NCBI RefSeq assembly: GCF_001949145.1
Contig: NW_019091362.1
Coordinates: 4,768,931-4,832,930, forward strand
Length of the DNA: 64,000 nt
Reading direction: 5' to 3'
DNA from: Acanthaster planci
Taxonomy: Eukaryota > Echinodermata > Asteroidea > Valvatida > Acanthasteridae
The notes below the pieces were generated by a model. That model was not told the origin of the DNA and made no database searches. It saw nothing but the letters and a program-made list of their open reading frames with translations. Made by a program: the position numbers and the translations under genes. Below, one piece after another: positions 48,162-61,074 of this stretch; positions within the stretch are counted from its first letter, which is position 1, and every line of letters begins with the position of its first letter.

Positions 48162-48665
48162 TAGGGCTGTGCTTGATTGATTATCAAATATTCGAATCTT
48201 ATTTCCAAATTTGAATAATCGAATACAAAATTCATGAAAGGGGATAACTTTCTTTTGTTTTAAATGAGAACAATTGGACAATGGAAGCTTGTTTCAAGCA
48301 GATTCAAATGAAGAGCAACAGCAATCTTACAATGATTCAAAAAGTAATTTTTTATTAGAAATTTTTGAAGGAACAGCAATTTTCAACTGGACAAGAAGTA
48401 CCGGTAGTATTTGTCTCTTAAATCTTGCTAAATCATGGCTGGAGATACTCCAAGACATAAGAAGCTATTATAGTGATTATAATGTACATGTACCTGTACA
48501 TGTACAATTGTGTGCATTATAGGAACTGATTTTGTCAGTTTGTATAATACATGTACCGGTATATGGTTTGTTCATCAACAATCTGCCGGTCGGTATGACC
48601 GAACATTCAGATATTCCATCAAATTGAAGGTCGAATAGTGAATTTTTCGAATTGATTCAGGCCTA
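48162..48665. mobile_element. Possible hAT-like non-autonomous element
   Basis: It opens TAGGGCTGTGCTTGATTGAT with repeated ATTCGAAT words and closes with CGAATTGATTCAGGCCTA. Ends of this kind (CAGGGCTGTGC) are common in hAT elements. No clear 8-bp target duplication was seen, so the call is weak. Confidence 0.35.
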
Positions 48666-49403
48666 CACATTTGCAATAATTTACCTGAGAACTTAAAGCT
48701 TGTAAATCTGCCAACTGTACAATGTACATGTACTGTACATACCGTACACATCATCAAGCAGAAAGTGATCCCTGAACTGCACAGGTCATCACTTGTTAAT
48801 AGGTTAACCAGAGCAGGAAGCCAACGTAATCCGAACAGATTAAGGGCTAAGTCCAGGATTTGACACAGATTAGGTTTAATTTCACCAGGAGCAGATAAAA
48901 AGCCACTGGGGATACTTAGGTTTTATCTCAGTCGACACCACACTTGCGCTTACCAGCATCTCCTTACAGCAAACTCATCCGATTGCTGGCAAAGATGATT
49001 AACAGACTAGGCACTGAGACAATCCGTCTGTGGATGGTACAGGCACCAACCAGCACAAACTTCAAACTGAACAAAGTGAACATACTTCCACTTTTTCATT
49101 ATGAGGGAAATTTGATTGTGCATCAGCCCTTGGTGTCCAAGTAAGCACTGGTGCATTTACACAATTGAAATTCTTTTTGGAATATGCACTAAGTTTGCAA
49201 ATCAAACTACTGAAATACTCATAACGGTTGTAAGGAATTCTAAAAGAAATAAAAAAATAAAACCCTCAAAAAATCTGTTTAAAAACTTATTATTATTACC
49301 CTACTGGTGAAAGGACAATGTGCAAACCTGATTTGGAATGTGAATGACAAATGAAACATACATGTACTGTATAGTACATGTACATGTGTACATGTACAGT
49401 ACA

Positions 49404-50195
49404 NNNNNNNNNNNNNNNNNNNNNNNNNNNNNNNNNNNNNNNNNNNNNNNNNNNNNNNNNNNNNNNNNNNNNNNNNNNNNNNNNNNNNNNNNNNNNNNNN
49501 NNNNNNNNNNNNNNNNNNNNNNNNNNNNNNNNNNNNNNNNNNNNNNNNNNNNNNNNNNNNNNNNNNNNNNNNNNNNNNNNNNNNNNNNNNNNNNNNNNNN
49601 NNNNNNNNNNNNNNNNNNNNNNNNNNNNNNNNNNNNNNNNNNNNNNNNNNNNNNNNNNNNNNNNNNNNNNNNNNNNNNNNNNNNNNNNNNNNNNNNNNNN
49701 NNNNNNNNNNNNNNNNNNNNNNNNNNNNNNNNNNNNNNNNNNNNNNNNNNNNNNNNNNNNNNNNNNNNNNNNNNNNNNNNNNNNNNNNNNNNNNNNNNNN
49801 NNNNNNNNNNNNNNNNNNNNNNNNNNNNNNNNNNNNNNNNNNNNNNNNNNNNNNNNNNNNNNNNNNNNNNNNNNNNNNNNNNNNNNNNNNNNNNNNNNNN
49901 NNNNNNNNNNNNNNNNNNNNNNNNNNNNNNNNNNNNNNNNNNNNNNNNNNNNNNNNNNNNNNNNNNNNNNNNNNNNNNNNNNNNNNNNNNNNNNNNNNNN
50001 NNNNNNNNNNNNNNNNNNNNNNNNNNNNNNNNNNNNNNNNNNNNNNNNNNNNNNNNNNNNNNNNNNNNNNNNNNNNNNNNNNNNNNNNNNNNNNNNNNNN
50101 NNNNNNNNNNNNNNNNNNNNNNNNNNNNNNNNNNNNNNNNNNNNNNNNNNNNNNNNNNNNNNNNNNNNNNNNNNNNNNNNNNNNNNNNNNNNNNN
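49404..50195. other. Assembly gap (792 N)
   Basis: Unknown bases. The left edge is a TACATGTACATGTGTACATG array. Confidence 0.99.
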
Positions 50196-51309
50196 TCTGT
50201 ATCCAATGTGATTTAAACCATGAGCCCTAAAGCAATTTTTAAAACAAAGATCTTGTAATTTCATTACTTACATTTCAAATCGTTTTTCATTACATACATG
50301 TACAACAAGCCAGAACAAAGTCAAATTCCACCCACGTGTACATGTATGTACACGTATGTGCAATGAACTTGTGAAATTTGAACACGGAACTTATAGCTGT
50401 CATGATGAAATTTCAAGAGTCCTGCAGTTGTCAAGCCAGTGCAAAAGCAATAGGCACTACATGTGTATGCAGCACTTTTCATGGTTCACGACACAGTCAA
50501 AAAACTGTAGGCCATACACTATGAACTTTCAACACCATGAAATCACCGTGATATATTTTCAAAGGTAATGTACATGTACACGTTAGCCCGTTTTCACGGT
50601 GGAAAGACAATGTACCGGTACCGGTAGGTCACCTTGGCATAGGACTAGCTGTAACTCACAGCAGTTTAACAACATTTTCACGCCAACCTCTTGGCCGCTC
50701 AGGCCGTTATTCACAAGGGTACACGTACATGCGTCAATTGCAAGCTCCTCACCGCGGTATAATGGTCAGAGTGTGATAGACAGCTGGTTGACATTGTATT
50801 TTTTATCACGGCAGTTAATCGTTCCAACTAGAGTGATGACTGGCCAGTGGTGGCTGTTCTTTATTGCCCCCCTCTGGACTCCAACATGCACATGCATAGG
50901 GAATGAATACAGAGTAATAGGTGTAACTGCAGAATTCCCTGCCACTCGAAAAAAAGGAGCCTTGGAATGACTGGTTACTTGAATACCAGGTGTAAATCAC
51001 ATGAGGAGAGTATGTCACTTTCACCTCTACCTGACTACCAGTATGAGGTTGATTACGCGGGGTGGCAGGATAAGGTCTTGATCAGAGGTTGGTCCACTTA
51101 TTGCATTCACGGTCTGGGCAAAGGGGCAACCCTCCATTCACTTTGTATGCAGATTTGTATGTTTTCCTCATTTTTTGCTGCAACATGATCAAAACAACTG
51201 AAATCTTTTCGGAACAGTGTGGGAGATATTCACAATTTCACAGCCCATAAACAGTGAAATTTCAGGCATATTTGATGTAAAGGTTAAGAGTTCATGCTGC
51301 AGTGAATCA

Positions 51310-51500
51310 GTTAACGGAAAGAGTTCCACATGCGGACAACACTTGATGCCTCTGTGCACAAGTATGAGACTTGCCAGAAAAAACCTACAAAAGCGGTAAG
51401 TTTGATCGCAAGTGTTTTCTAAGTAACTAAATGTTTGGGAATTTCCCTGCTACATTTCACTTTTTAGGACATGTTATCCCTTTCTAGGCCCATAATGCAA
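51310..51500. mobile_element. Dispersed repeat, copy 2 (diverged)
   Basis: It shares GGAAAGAGTTCCACA, GTGCACAA, AAGTGTTTTCTAAGTAA and GGACATGTT blocks in order with 36300-36510. Confidence 0.5.
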
Positions 51501-51727
51501 TGGCTGTTTAGGCCTGTGACATTTTAAGGGAAATTAGGTCTTATTTAGTGTTGCCCATAGCACAGGCTAGGCTATACATGTACAGGTACATGTACATACT
51601 GTGGACATGGTGGAACTCTTTCCAAGTTAACATTTAAAACATAAAGAATAGTAAGAGATGAGGCTTCCAAATGAATGAACACATCCACTTCTTCAAGATT
51701 CTGTAGGCATAGACATACATGTGCAGG

Positions 51728-52170
51728 GCACACAGCGGAAAGAGTTCTATACGATACAGACGCAACTTGACACCCTTTGCACAAACCCAGTAAAATGTGC
51801 CACTGTATGACTAGTGCCGGGTAAGTACATGTACATGTATGAGACTGGCATGACTGGCAAGTGACTGGTCTGAAAAGTTCTACTTCTACTTCTAATCTAG
51901 GCCCAAGTCAGTAGGGTGAGTGCAGGAATTTTCGACCAGGTGGAAAATTCGACCAACTGCATTCGAAAACTACACATCTGGTCGAATTTCTTGCGTTTCT
52001 CTTATGTGGTCAAATACCCCCACCTTTACTAAGTGTTTTCTCAGTAAATGACTTGGTAATGGGATTTTGAACTATTTTCCCTCCAAAAATGAACTTTTCC
52101 GGGCATGTTTTTTGCTTTCTGATGGCTAGCAATTTATAGGTCACTGTAGGGAATAATTACTGCCAGGCGT
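51728..52170. mobile_element. Dispersed repeat, copy 3, interrupted
   Basis: The left part (51728-51800) and right part (52020-52170) match copy 1 in order: GGAAAGAGTTC, TTGACACC-TTGCACAAACCC, then AAGTGTTTTCTCAGTAAATG, GAACTTTTCCGGGCATGTTTT and TATAGGTCACTGTAGGGAA. The middle (about 51805-52015) is unrelated and looks inserted. Confidence 0.55.
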
Positions 52171-52487
52171 CCGTATATACATGGAGGAATTGAAAGTCTA
52201 CCCCACACAGCCACCATGGCCACCGTCATGACGAAGCAACGTACGTGTACATGTACACTGTACATGGCCGGCCTCGTCCCACACTAATGCACAAGACGTA
52301 GGCCCTGCTTACAGTACTGTATAACATGTACATGTACTTGACACGCATGTAGCCTACACAATGACCCAACACTTGACAGATCTAAGCTAAGCTGCTGAGG
52401 CTGTGCCACTCCTGTCGTGTGCCTGTGTTGACACTCACTGTTCTGACTGTGGAGAATCACTCACTGCTCATGTTAAGTAGGGTTTAC

Positions 52488-52620
52488 CTGAATGAAGGCC
52501 CTAAGCTTTCGGCAGGGGCGATCCACATCCAAACAGGAAAGGCCTTTCCACTTTCTTCCCCCGCAGAAACAAAATTTGGCACTCTGCAGTCGACGATCAC
52601 CATTCCATGATATCGTGGGG
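52488..52620 (-). other. OSBPL6: Candidate non-coding first exon of the ORP gene
   Basis: The minus strand has a good donor, ATTCAG|GTAAAC, at 52488, about 130 bases downstream of the ZNF143-like motif. Coding exon 1 has an acceptor two bases before its ATG, so an upstream untranslated exon is required somewhere. This is the best candidate I see, but a different one inside the assembly gap cannot be excluded. Confidence 0.35.
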
Positions 52621-52627
52621 GCGCTAT

Positions 52628-52646
52628 GCATTATGGGAGATTTGTA
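52628..52646 (-). promoter_or_regulatory. ZNF143/THAP11-like promoter motif
   Basis: The plus strand reads GCATTATGGGAGATTTGTA, close to the GCATTCTGGGA-TTGTAGT element found near start sites of many animal promoters. It lies just upstream, on the minus strand, of the candidate first exon. Confidence 0.4.
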
Positions 52647-53084
52647 TTCTCTAGACTCGATACCAGCCTACACTGCATATTAAAAAGCAAAAACGAGCGT
52701 CCGTCAGATCATTAATCCGATAGAAATAGTTGGTAGGTCAAAAGGGGTTGGCCTACAATAGCACTAAACTATTATAAGCAATCTGTATCGACAAATTTCG
52801 TATGACCTCAAAGAGAATAAATCATCCAACAAACCTGAATACACAAGAAAACTGACCGACTAGGTTTTTCCCTGGTTGAGTGTTTGATGAGACAGCCTTG
52901 CCTCCATCAGTGATCATTCCCGTTCAAAACAGACGACCGTGTTCCCAGTTTCGCAACTTTAAAGTAGCTTACATTCTTTGGGCGTGATCTCTGGATATTT
53001 GCTCCGAGTTTAATAGCTTTTTTCTGGCTAGCCCCCCCCCCCGGTCAAGTAAGGATGCATGGGGAACTCCACAGGCTGGACCGG

Positions 53085-53175
53085 GAAACTCACTTGATAG
53101 AGCCGCTAGCGCTGGTACAGTGTCCTGGGTGTCGCAGGCTCAAATCCCCACTACATTAAATTTCTTTGTATTTAA
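53085..53175 (+). mobile_element. tRNA-derived SINE, copy C
   Basis: It reads CTTGATAGAGCCGCTAGCGC (A-box side), CAGTGTCCTGGGTGTCGCAG, GGCTCAAATCC (B box) and a tail AAATTTCTTTGTATTT. The tail start matches copies A and B. Confidence 0.58.
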
Positions 53176-53727
53176 GATTAAAACCAAACGCGTAAATCTT
53201 GGGGGGATGGTGGATACATATCTCCCACCTTGAGGTTGCGGTGGGCTACGTTTTCGTGTTGAGAAAAATTCAGGCGGATTTTCTGTTTTACATCTCAACA
53301 ACCAAAATGTATGAATAGCACTCAAAAAGAAGGGGAAAAAAGTAAAATCAGTAGATACGCTGTTTTTATAATAATGTAAGGCTCTGTAGGAGTGTAATTA
53401 CACATGACGGCTGTATATCTGAACAATGAGCACTATCCCCTAGAATTATATGGTGTCAACACTCTCTGCCGCGGCCCTCAGCACTTCTCAAAATTCGATC
53501 GGGCAAGTCATCCCCCACAATCCCCAATCCCAAATACCGCCCTCAATTCCAGGTGCAGCTAGATTTACGTCAGCGACGAAAACTGCAAGCTCAAGGACTT
53601 CATTCATATTTTTGACAAGGCATTTCAATGGTGGACTTTTTTATAATTAGTAAAGATTTTCATTGTTTATGACTGAATTACATGTACAGACTTTGCTGAC
53701 CATTGAAAATAATCCGAGCATTTGCCA

Positions 53728-54010
53728 AAAACGCCGGGCGGTCTGGGTTGTCGAACCGATAATCTCAGGTTCGAATCCCTCCGCCGAAGCAACCCGGGGA
53801 GCAGAGGGGCAAGTGCCACCCCCACAAACGTTTTTGGCTTGGGCCGGGCACGCCCCTATTGTCAGGAGGTCTAACAATGGGGCGGGGCGCCTAATGGATA
53901 TCTGTCCTTTAATGGCGGACTATGCCTGATGGTGTCACACTGCCCCCTTCTTTAAAGGTCGTGCCGTGCCGCAGCTGTTTTTGTTTTATGTTTTGGGTTT
54001 TTTTTACTTG
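53728..54010 (+). mobile_element. Possible second SINE type with B box
   Basis: A GC-rich head with GGTTCGAATCC (B box, 53769-53779) is followed by a GC-rich body and a T-rich end. The A box is poor, so a degenerate tRNA-related SINE is the likeliest reading. Confidence 0.35.
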
Positions 54011-54887
54011 GGTCCAGCATACCGTCTTGATCGCATGCATGACAGTACAATTCAAACCCCGCCCTAAGTGATGGTTGAGGACAGTTTAAAGACATTTTCT
54101 TTCAGTTTTGTTAAAAGAAATCACTGAACAGTTACGGTGGCTCTACAGCCCTGCACACCCTGAGCTAGTAGGCCCCCTACTGCACATCTTCTTATTACAT
54201 GTAACTATACCCAAACACTTGCAGTTCATTTTTCGAATAAAACACATTCTATCGGTATACAGAAAGCCCTAAAGGTCCATTGAGACGTAAACGTTGCTAT
54301 GATTAGAACAGAATACACGGTAAGAAATGAGTAACAACGTTTCTGGTTAGTTTATATATATCTAGCCTAAAAGTCTGCCTTTGAACCTGTATTGGTTTTT
54401 GCGGATATAGCAATCCTGAACTTGGGAATACAAAACGAGAAGACATTTTTGGAATTTCATGCACATAATTAATAGTCTTCTGTCATTTCGTATAGCCGAA
54501 GGTCTCGCTCTTGTTTGTTTGAAGAGGGAGTGGCTACGTTTAGTTAAACCCAGTCGCAAGGTAAAACATCATGTAGCAGCATAGATTCCTCTTTTGTAGA
54601 GCAAGGGTTTATATGACTCATGCACGGCGCATGAAACTGGTGCTACAACCTAAATTATACCCGACCAAAAAGCGGTTATTTAGAAAGAGTTTGTTCATCA
54701 ATTTACTGTTTTCAACAATTTGATTGTAAGCAGTTTTCAAATCTGTCTTTCGTCCGTCAAATCTCAATAATGGTAAGCAAAACGGTATGCAAGACGTTGG
54801 GTCAGGAAATGCTGTCTACAGAATTTAGTGACCACAGCAACATCTTGTGATAACAGTACATTTTACCGAAATCAATCTTAACCTCTT

Positions 54888-55084
54888 CAAGAGCCTTTCT
54901 ATAACTATGTAAGTTTTAGGATGTGTTGCGTACACGATGCCTTCATGCGTGTCACTTTTACGGACACATAAATCTATTTCATTAATATAACACACGTATA
55001 CGTTGCGTTCGGTCGTCCGGGAGCGATTTTGACGGATACGCAACGCTTGGCGCAAGTGTTGACGCGCATATGGAAAGGCGCCTT
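54888..55084 (-). mobile_element. Short inverted-end element (MITE-like), copy 2
   Basis: It is inverted relative to 2262-2467. It ends in AAGGCGCCTT (55075-55084) and, more diverged, AAGAGCCTTT at the other side. The second arm of the internal hairpin seen in copy 1 is shortened here. Confidence 0.6.
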
Positions 55085-56500
55085 TAACTTAACCCTCAAG
55101 GAGACAGGTTATTTTGGCCCATCTCAGCCGGGGAACAGATTCAACCCCCCCCCAAGAACTCAGTTGTGCCACGTTTGATTTATTTGAAACTTCTAACACA
55201 TGTAAAGAAACTCCTTAACAATATACAACGTGAATTTTGAACTCAATCAGACATATGATTTTGTTTTACGGTCATTTGAAGTTCAAGGCTTCATGCGTGC
55301 TAGCCCGCTTGCATTCAGCACCGCAGTGAAAAAGTAGTTTTGGCTGACCTGTTTCTGAAAAATGCACGCTGTGCAAGAACAGTCTGTTTGATTTTCGCAG
55401 AATGGTGTCGAAATGACCGCAGAGAATTACTCTAAAAACTCCTAAAGGTTCAGCTCCTGAGAGAAAAATGCACTACGGCGATGTTGTTCAAAGATCTAGT
55501 GTTAAACACCAATTTCGAAACTATAGGGCCCAACTTACTTCAGAAAATCAAAGTTCAGTAATGGGTTCGAAATTGCTCAACATTAAAATTAAACACTAGA
55601 TTTCTCCACCCAAACTTTAAATTCACTGCCAACTAAAGAAAAGAGTTCTCAATACTCGTATTTTAAGAGAAATCTTAAATTTATGGCTATTGCTTTTATT
55701 AAGCCAACACAGCAAACATTTACAAAATGCATAAAAATCCATGCTTTCCAGAATATATTCAGAACAATGTGCCATACTAATCCCTCAAACAGTGTAACTC
55801 TGATTCAGAAAATGACAGCCAGGTTAATTAAATTCAACCACACTGAATGGTACATGTACTCATATCTCAGGGAACTTTTTCTTGAGCCCCTTTACTAATT
55901 TTACTCCTACTAAGTTTTTGGTTTGGAATGACACAAGTTGCTCTACTGAAAATAGGTTTAAACACAATACTTTCTATATATTTATTATGTCTCGCCCGAA
56001 ATGCGAAACTCAATGAATAAAATGAAACCAAATGGACGTGATACAAAATGCATGTATAATGTTAAGGCTTGACAAATTCATTGAGGTTACTCAATAAACC
56101 AACCGACCAGTCGCCAAACACATTGGCTTTACACTGAATACTGATCCAATCATCATTGCGGTATCCTACAACAGAATTGTTAGGGGAAAACAAGGAAAAA
56201 TTGGTGACACAATCAAAGCGGTGATTAAAATACAGTCTTGGTATTCCACCAACCGATTATGATTCAAAAGTGGAGACCTTCCCACGTCTTGGGGTAACAG
56301 TCGTAAGCCATTGCTATGATTAAACATGACTTCAAAGAAATAAACAAAAAATGTCCTTCGAGGTCAGTATTAAGTCAGAGGAATGAACCCCCCCCCAATA
56401 TGGAAAAAAAAAATCAAAGCGGGACGGTGTGATAGATTCTGCACCTGAATTTCTCTCTGGAAATCAGCCATAGGGCAAGTTCAAGGCTGCAGCATATCGC

Positions 56501-56575
56501 CTGGCATTATGTCACAGGCAGATATCACCACACTGCATATGCCTCATGGGTTGTCTGGCATTATGTCACAGGCAG
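56501..56575. repeat. Direct 20-bp duplication
   Basis: CTGGCATTATGTCACAGGCA occurs at 56501-56520 and 56555-56574, identical, 54 bases apart start to start. Confidence 0.85.
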
Positions 56576-59210
56576 GCAGTTTGATAATCAGTTTGACCTC
56601 CAAAGTAAAGTCAGTTCAAAGCACCGCCCTCTTGCCTCATCCCTTTCTGCAACTCAGATGCAATTCTATAGATCAACAATTTTTAAGTCTAAACCAGCTG
56701 CTACATTCAGGAAAAAAAAGGGGAAAAACTGAATTTTTCACACACTGCCGGACAAGTCCCCGCATAAAAGGAATGAGTACAACCTTGAAAACAAGAGGAC
56801 AGTACATACAGGGCTTGACAGTGAACGGAAGTTCATATCAGTTTGGATATGTAGGTGCCCTTGTTTATCTTATCTCCCAAAGACTATTCTATCAAGAGTG
56901 ACTGTTCACACAATTTGAAATAATGGAGTATCATAATTACAAGTCCTTTACATGGATCACTCTACCATTTTCTGGACGTCCATAATGTGAATAAACACTA
57001 CATGCATTAACTTTAGTACTACTTCTTAAAGTGCTGTCTTGGGAAATGCATAATCTGAGAAAATACAAGACATCCCCACTGATGCCATTTTTTTCGAACG
57101 TTCTTTTTCTCTCTGTTGCCTAGTAGAAATGGAAAACTATTTACATACATTTCAATATACATATCGACAGGAAAAAGATTTCATTATAGATTCTTTGGTA
57201 CTTGCAGATTTTAAATTAAGGTTAGAGTCACCTTGGACTAACAATTATAAGGCAAATTATGGTAGAAAGTTTGAATACACTGCTCACTTTTTAAGCACAA
57301 ACTACAATGTAATAGACTGGCATATTCAGATGCAAGCGTTTTCCACTTCCATTTCAATGAATACCACAAAGTCTAAAGGCCTTAATTTCAATTAACTACC
57401 CATAAACTGAAAGGTACAAGTTCTAAGTTTCACAAAAGTGACATCTGTTTGAATTCTGTGGATGACTTGTGCGAGATCAATCATGTTAGGAAGGTCAGAC
57501 ACCAGTTGCATGTGCGAAGGGGTCCCATTGCTGATCACAGAACATATCAATCTCCAAAAGTCCAAACCCAGGTAAGTTGCATTGTAAGCCTAAAAAAGTG
57601 ACCGGCCAAAGAATTACGAACTGGTAGTGTTCAAGTCTGCTTTGCATCTCGACGAAAGTTGACCCTGGCCTCTGTTAAAGAGATATGGAAAAGGCTGTGC
57701 ACTGATGCCGCGTTTACATTACAGATGTTTTCATCACTACACACTTTCCATGCCAAAGTCCCATTATCTAGCTCAGTTACTTCAGGCAGTCTGGCACCTG
57801 ATGTTCATACCAGGGGGGCACAATGCACCTGTTAATGGGCCAAACCAGCCTGTGACTAAGAACATTTAATTAGATTCAGCACAGTTTATGTGCAACTTTC
57901 ATGTAGTACATACCACAGAGGTCTTTTATATTATTATAACTCGTATGAATTGGTTATTACCATATGCCTTATACTTCAACCAGATGTTAAATACAAAAGT
58001 TTCTAGAGCAGTTCTGTTAACTTGTACTTTATTATCGCAATGGCATTGACAGAGATTCAAATCAATTTTTTTCAGATCTGACACGTTTTCTTAACTGTGA
58101 ACATTTATATAATCACTAACACTGAATAAATATTTCTAATTTTCTTTACAGTTGCATAAATCTACTGACTGTCACACACGTGTAATCTATAAGAAAAAGG
58201 TTTGAACCTCAGGAGGAAAACAAACAGCAACTTTCAACTGTTCAGAAAAAGTTTTACGATCATAATGCTTAGTTGCTTACCTGGTACAAAACGTTCGAGG
58301 TAGATTGACATTTGAAAATTTCGAGAATTTCAGGATCTCATCTGCCTGAGCCATGTCAAGAGGCCGTTATTTGTATTAGTTTTTTCTTACACACTCAGCA
58401 CTTGCTTTAATCCGGTGAAAAAGTTACTTATGAAACTTTACATCTGACTAGAAAAATATCCTTTGTTCCATCACAAACATTCCCTTTTGGAAAAGCCCGA
58501 GTATCAGGCCTGATATGAGAAGCCATCTTGGAATTGAATCTTATTTTAAAACAAAATACAACTGCAAATGCGATACTAGTGCAACATGTAATGACACATA
58601 GCTAGGACACACACAGGCCAGAATTGCAAACACTGCAAAACCCCTTGTTATAACTAGACAGCACCACAAAGGCCATCCTTTATCAAAATGCAAAGTTAAA
58701 TGTCACACTTTCCCCCTTTTTACAGTAAGTATTATTGCTATTTCTCCATGTGTGATCACTTGCCTGTAGTCACTTATGAAGTGGGTGACAACGTAGTGCT
58801 TAAATCTGGTAAAACATTTTGCAACTTTGGCCTGGATGCAGACACGGGTTGAAAGAAATTAAATACACATTTAGCAAACAGGTTGATGGAAATTTTGAAG
58901 AATGCATAATTGATTCAAAAAGGAATCGGGGGGGGGAGGTCACAGCACACGAGAACAAAGGCGCTTTTATTAGAAAAAAGAGAAGGAAATAGTTGTCTAA
59001 ACCTGTATCTTATTGCTTTGGTGTCATTTTTATTTTGTTTTCGTGTACAGAAACTTACTGAATTTAACCTGTATTTGTCACTTTCCTGTTAGTTTGTTCC
59101 AACTTTGGGAGCATTGTTGAATTGAGTAGTTTTGAAAAGGCACTGTCTACTTTCCATCCCCATGGACCATGTGAAATAACTACATGCCAAGCACCGCCAT
59201 GAAATAGTGC

Positions 59211-59812
59211 TTAACCACTTGCTGCCGGAGAGCCCAATTTTGGAGACGTTGGCTTTATATGCACAGACTGGGTGCCTCAAATAAGCCTTTTGCGAGTTAA
59301 ATTTGAGTAAAATCTGGTACACTGGGTTCTTTAAATTCACGTGAACATAACTATTGGAATTCTCCATACTAAAACCACTGTTGCTATACTTCGTGATTCG
59401 GGGCAAGCTTTCCCTTAGTTACATAAGAGACGGCTTGCAACAATACACTGTTCTCAATGGATAAGAATGGCACAAAGGAACCAGTCCATTCCAGAGATGG
59501 TGGTCGTTACGCAAAAGCTTGTCTTTAGTCTGGGGAACTCAAATGGTTACGTTTCTATGCAATCAGATAACACAGGGTACCAGGTTTTATTCAAATTTAA
59601 CTCGCAAGTGGCTTATGGGACAAAGGGAACTGGGCCTTTTAACAAAAGACTTTACTTGGAACAAAAGACCGAGCTGTTGGGAATTTCCAACATTTTTACA
59701 GTTGCCAATAGCAAAGGAAATCCGTCACTGTTTTGAAAGATTATACCACTGTTTGTGGCACCCGGCCGAGCAGAATCGACATGGATACATGGGCGTGGCG
59801 CAAAGTGGTTAA
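59211..59812. mobile_element. piggyBac-like foldback element, copy B
   Basis: Bounded by TTAA at both ends, with TTAACCACTTGCTGCCGGAG at the left and a diverged TTAACCACTTTGCGCC at the right (reverse complement). Inside, the left arm contains the reverse complement of right-arm sequence (ATTCAAATTTAACTCGC and GGGTACCAGGTTTTA region), so it is a foldback with diverged arms. The right part aligns with copy A. Confidence 0.7.
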
Positions 59813-61074
59813 TGTTATCAAGGTTTTCTGCTTAAGTTGGCAAAACGTTTCTACTAATTGTTATGCAGCTCCGTGAAATTGGGCCCTGGTTGATACGTGA
59901 ATGCGCAATATCATTAACATAAATACCAAATGGGTTTCTGCTCCTGTGTAAATGTAAGCGATTGCGCAACGTTACTCCATTCTGTTACCACTTTCCAGCA
60001 CCATGCATGCTAGTAAATGGGCCTCAGACATTCACTATTTGCAAAAAACCACGTGGTTGGTCTCCACGACTATGCAAAAAGAATATGTTACCATGTAACC
60101 TTCATGGAAGCCAACAAGCAAAGATCTGACAAAGGTACAGAATCATACAGAAGAATTCAGTATTTCGGGAAGCAGTTTGTATGGCTTCCCTGGATCTGAC
60201 AAGCCCTGCCACCACAGGCTGCCTGCATTTCATACAGGGGAAACTGCATAGATGCACCAGCAAAGTTAGTAAGTATTAAGACTATGGTTATAAAGGTGAC
60301 TGGGAGAGAAAGATGCTACATTCTCAAAGCACGACAGTTTGCTTCCATTTCTTCTTGCCAAGAAGCTTGCATGCTGGGAGGAATGTGTACAGGTTTAAAG
60401 ACGCCGGCTGGGTGACAAAAGATAATACAAAGGTACCAAGGGTGCTGATCATTTGGACCAAGGCACTCTTGGCCATGTGCAGTCTTTGGGCCCACCTTGT
60501 AATACAAGGAAAATAAAAACCTGATGGAAATTCTGTACCATTCCATGCCTCAAGTTCTCCATATAAGACACTTCTCTGAAACCCACACAAGTAGGATGAG
60601 TACAATGTACATCATACATTTGGGGTTTTTTACAGGTACATCTGGCCAAAAGACCGGGAAAAGGAGGGATCTTGACAACGACAAAGCAGTTTGCATGTAT
60701 GTGTAACCATCGCTGCCCACACCAATGCCCTTGCCCACACTTCCACTCGTTGGTAAGATACACAGCTCTTCGCATCTAGAACATGACACCAAACAATAAT
60801 GCCAGTTTGGAACAATTACCTTTCCAGTCATCATCACAAATCAACGGATGTCAATTCCTTTCTGTGGTCTCAGCGCAGTGTACTCAATTTCAGGTTGAAT
60901 GTGCTTGGAATTCAGGTTGAACCTGGCTCTATCTTTCGCAAGAAGCTTTTTCTCCTCTCCTTGCTGCCTCATCTAGATTTCTGGTCCATCTTGCTCACTC
61001 TATCAACCCACGTCTTGCCCCTCGGATCCCCTCCGTGTATCTCATGCTACCGGTAGGTCTAAATAAGGCTGGTG

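Larger units (their letters stand above)
45359..52487 (-). other. 5' intron of the ORP gene (inferred), with an assembly gap
   Basis: From the possible acceptor before coding exon 1 to the donor of the inferred non-coding exon. It holds the gap 49404-50195, TACATGTA clusters and an AT-rich inverted-end element near 48162-48665. No exon was supported inside it. Confidence 0.4.
52660..61074. other. Gene-poor, transposon-rich intergenic DNA
   Basis: About 8.4 kb between the ORP promoter side and the 3' end of the next gene. It contains two SINE-like units, one MITE copy and one piggyBac-like foldback (listed separately). An open frame at 56509-56901 lacks exon borders and recognisable sequence. 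Confidence 0.5.

Noticed and set aside
20000-50600. CRISPR-like array from the recurring TACATGTA words
   Set aside because: There is no constant repeat-spacer length, the words are 8-10 bp palindromes, and the genome is eukaryotic.
56509-56901. 130-codon plus-strand open frame
   Set aside because: It contains the direct duplication, has no exon signals and no recognisable protein features.
59467-59812. Plus-strand open frames of about 90 codons
   Set aside because: They lie inside the piggyBac-like foldback. The sequence also exists, diverged and with stops, in copy A, so it is not a conserved protein.
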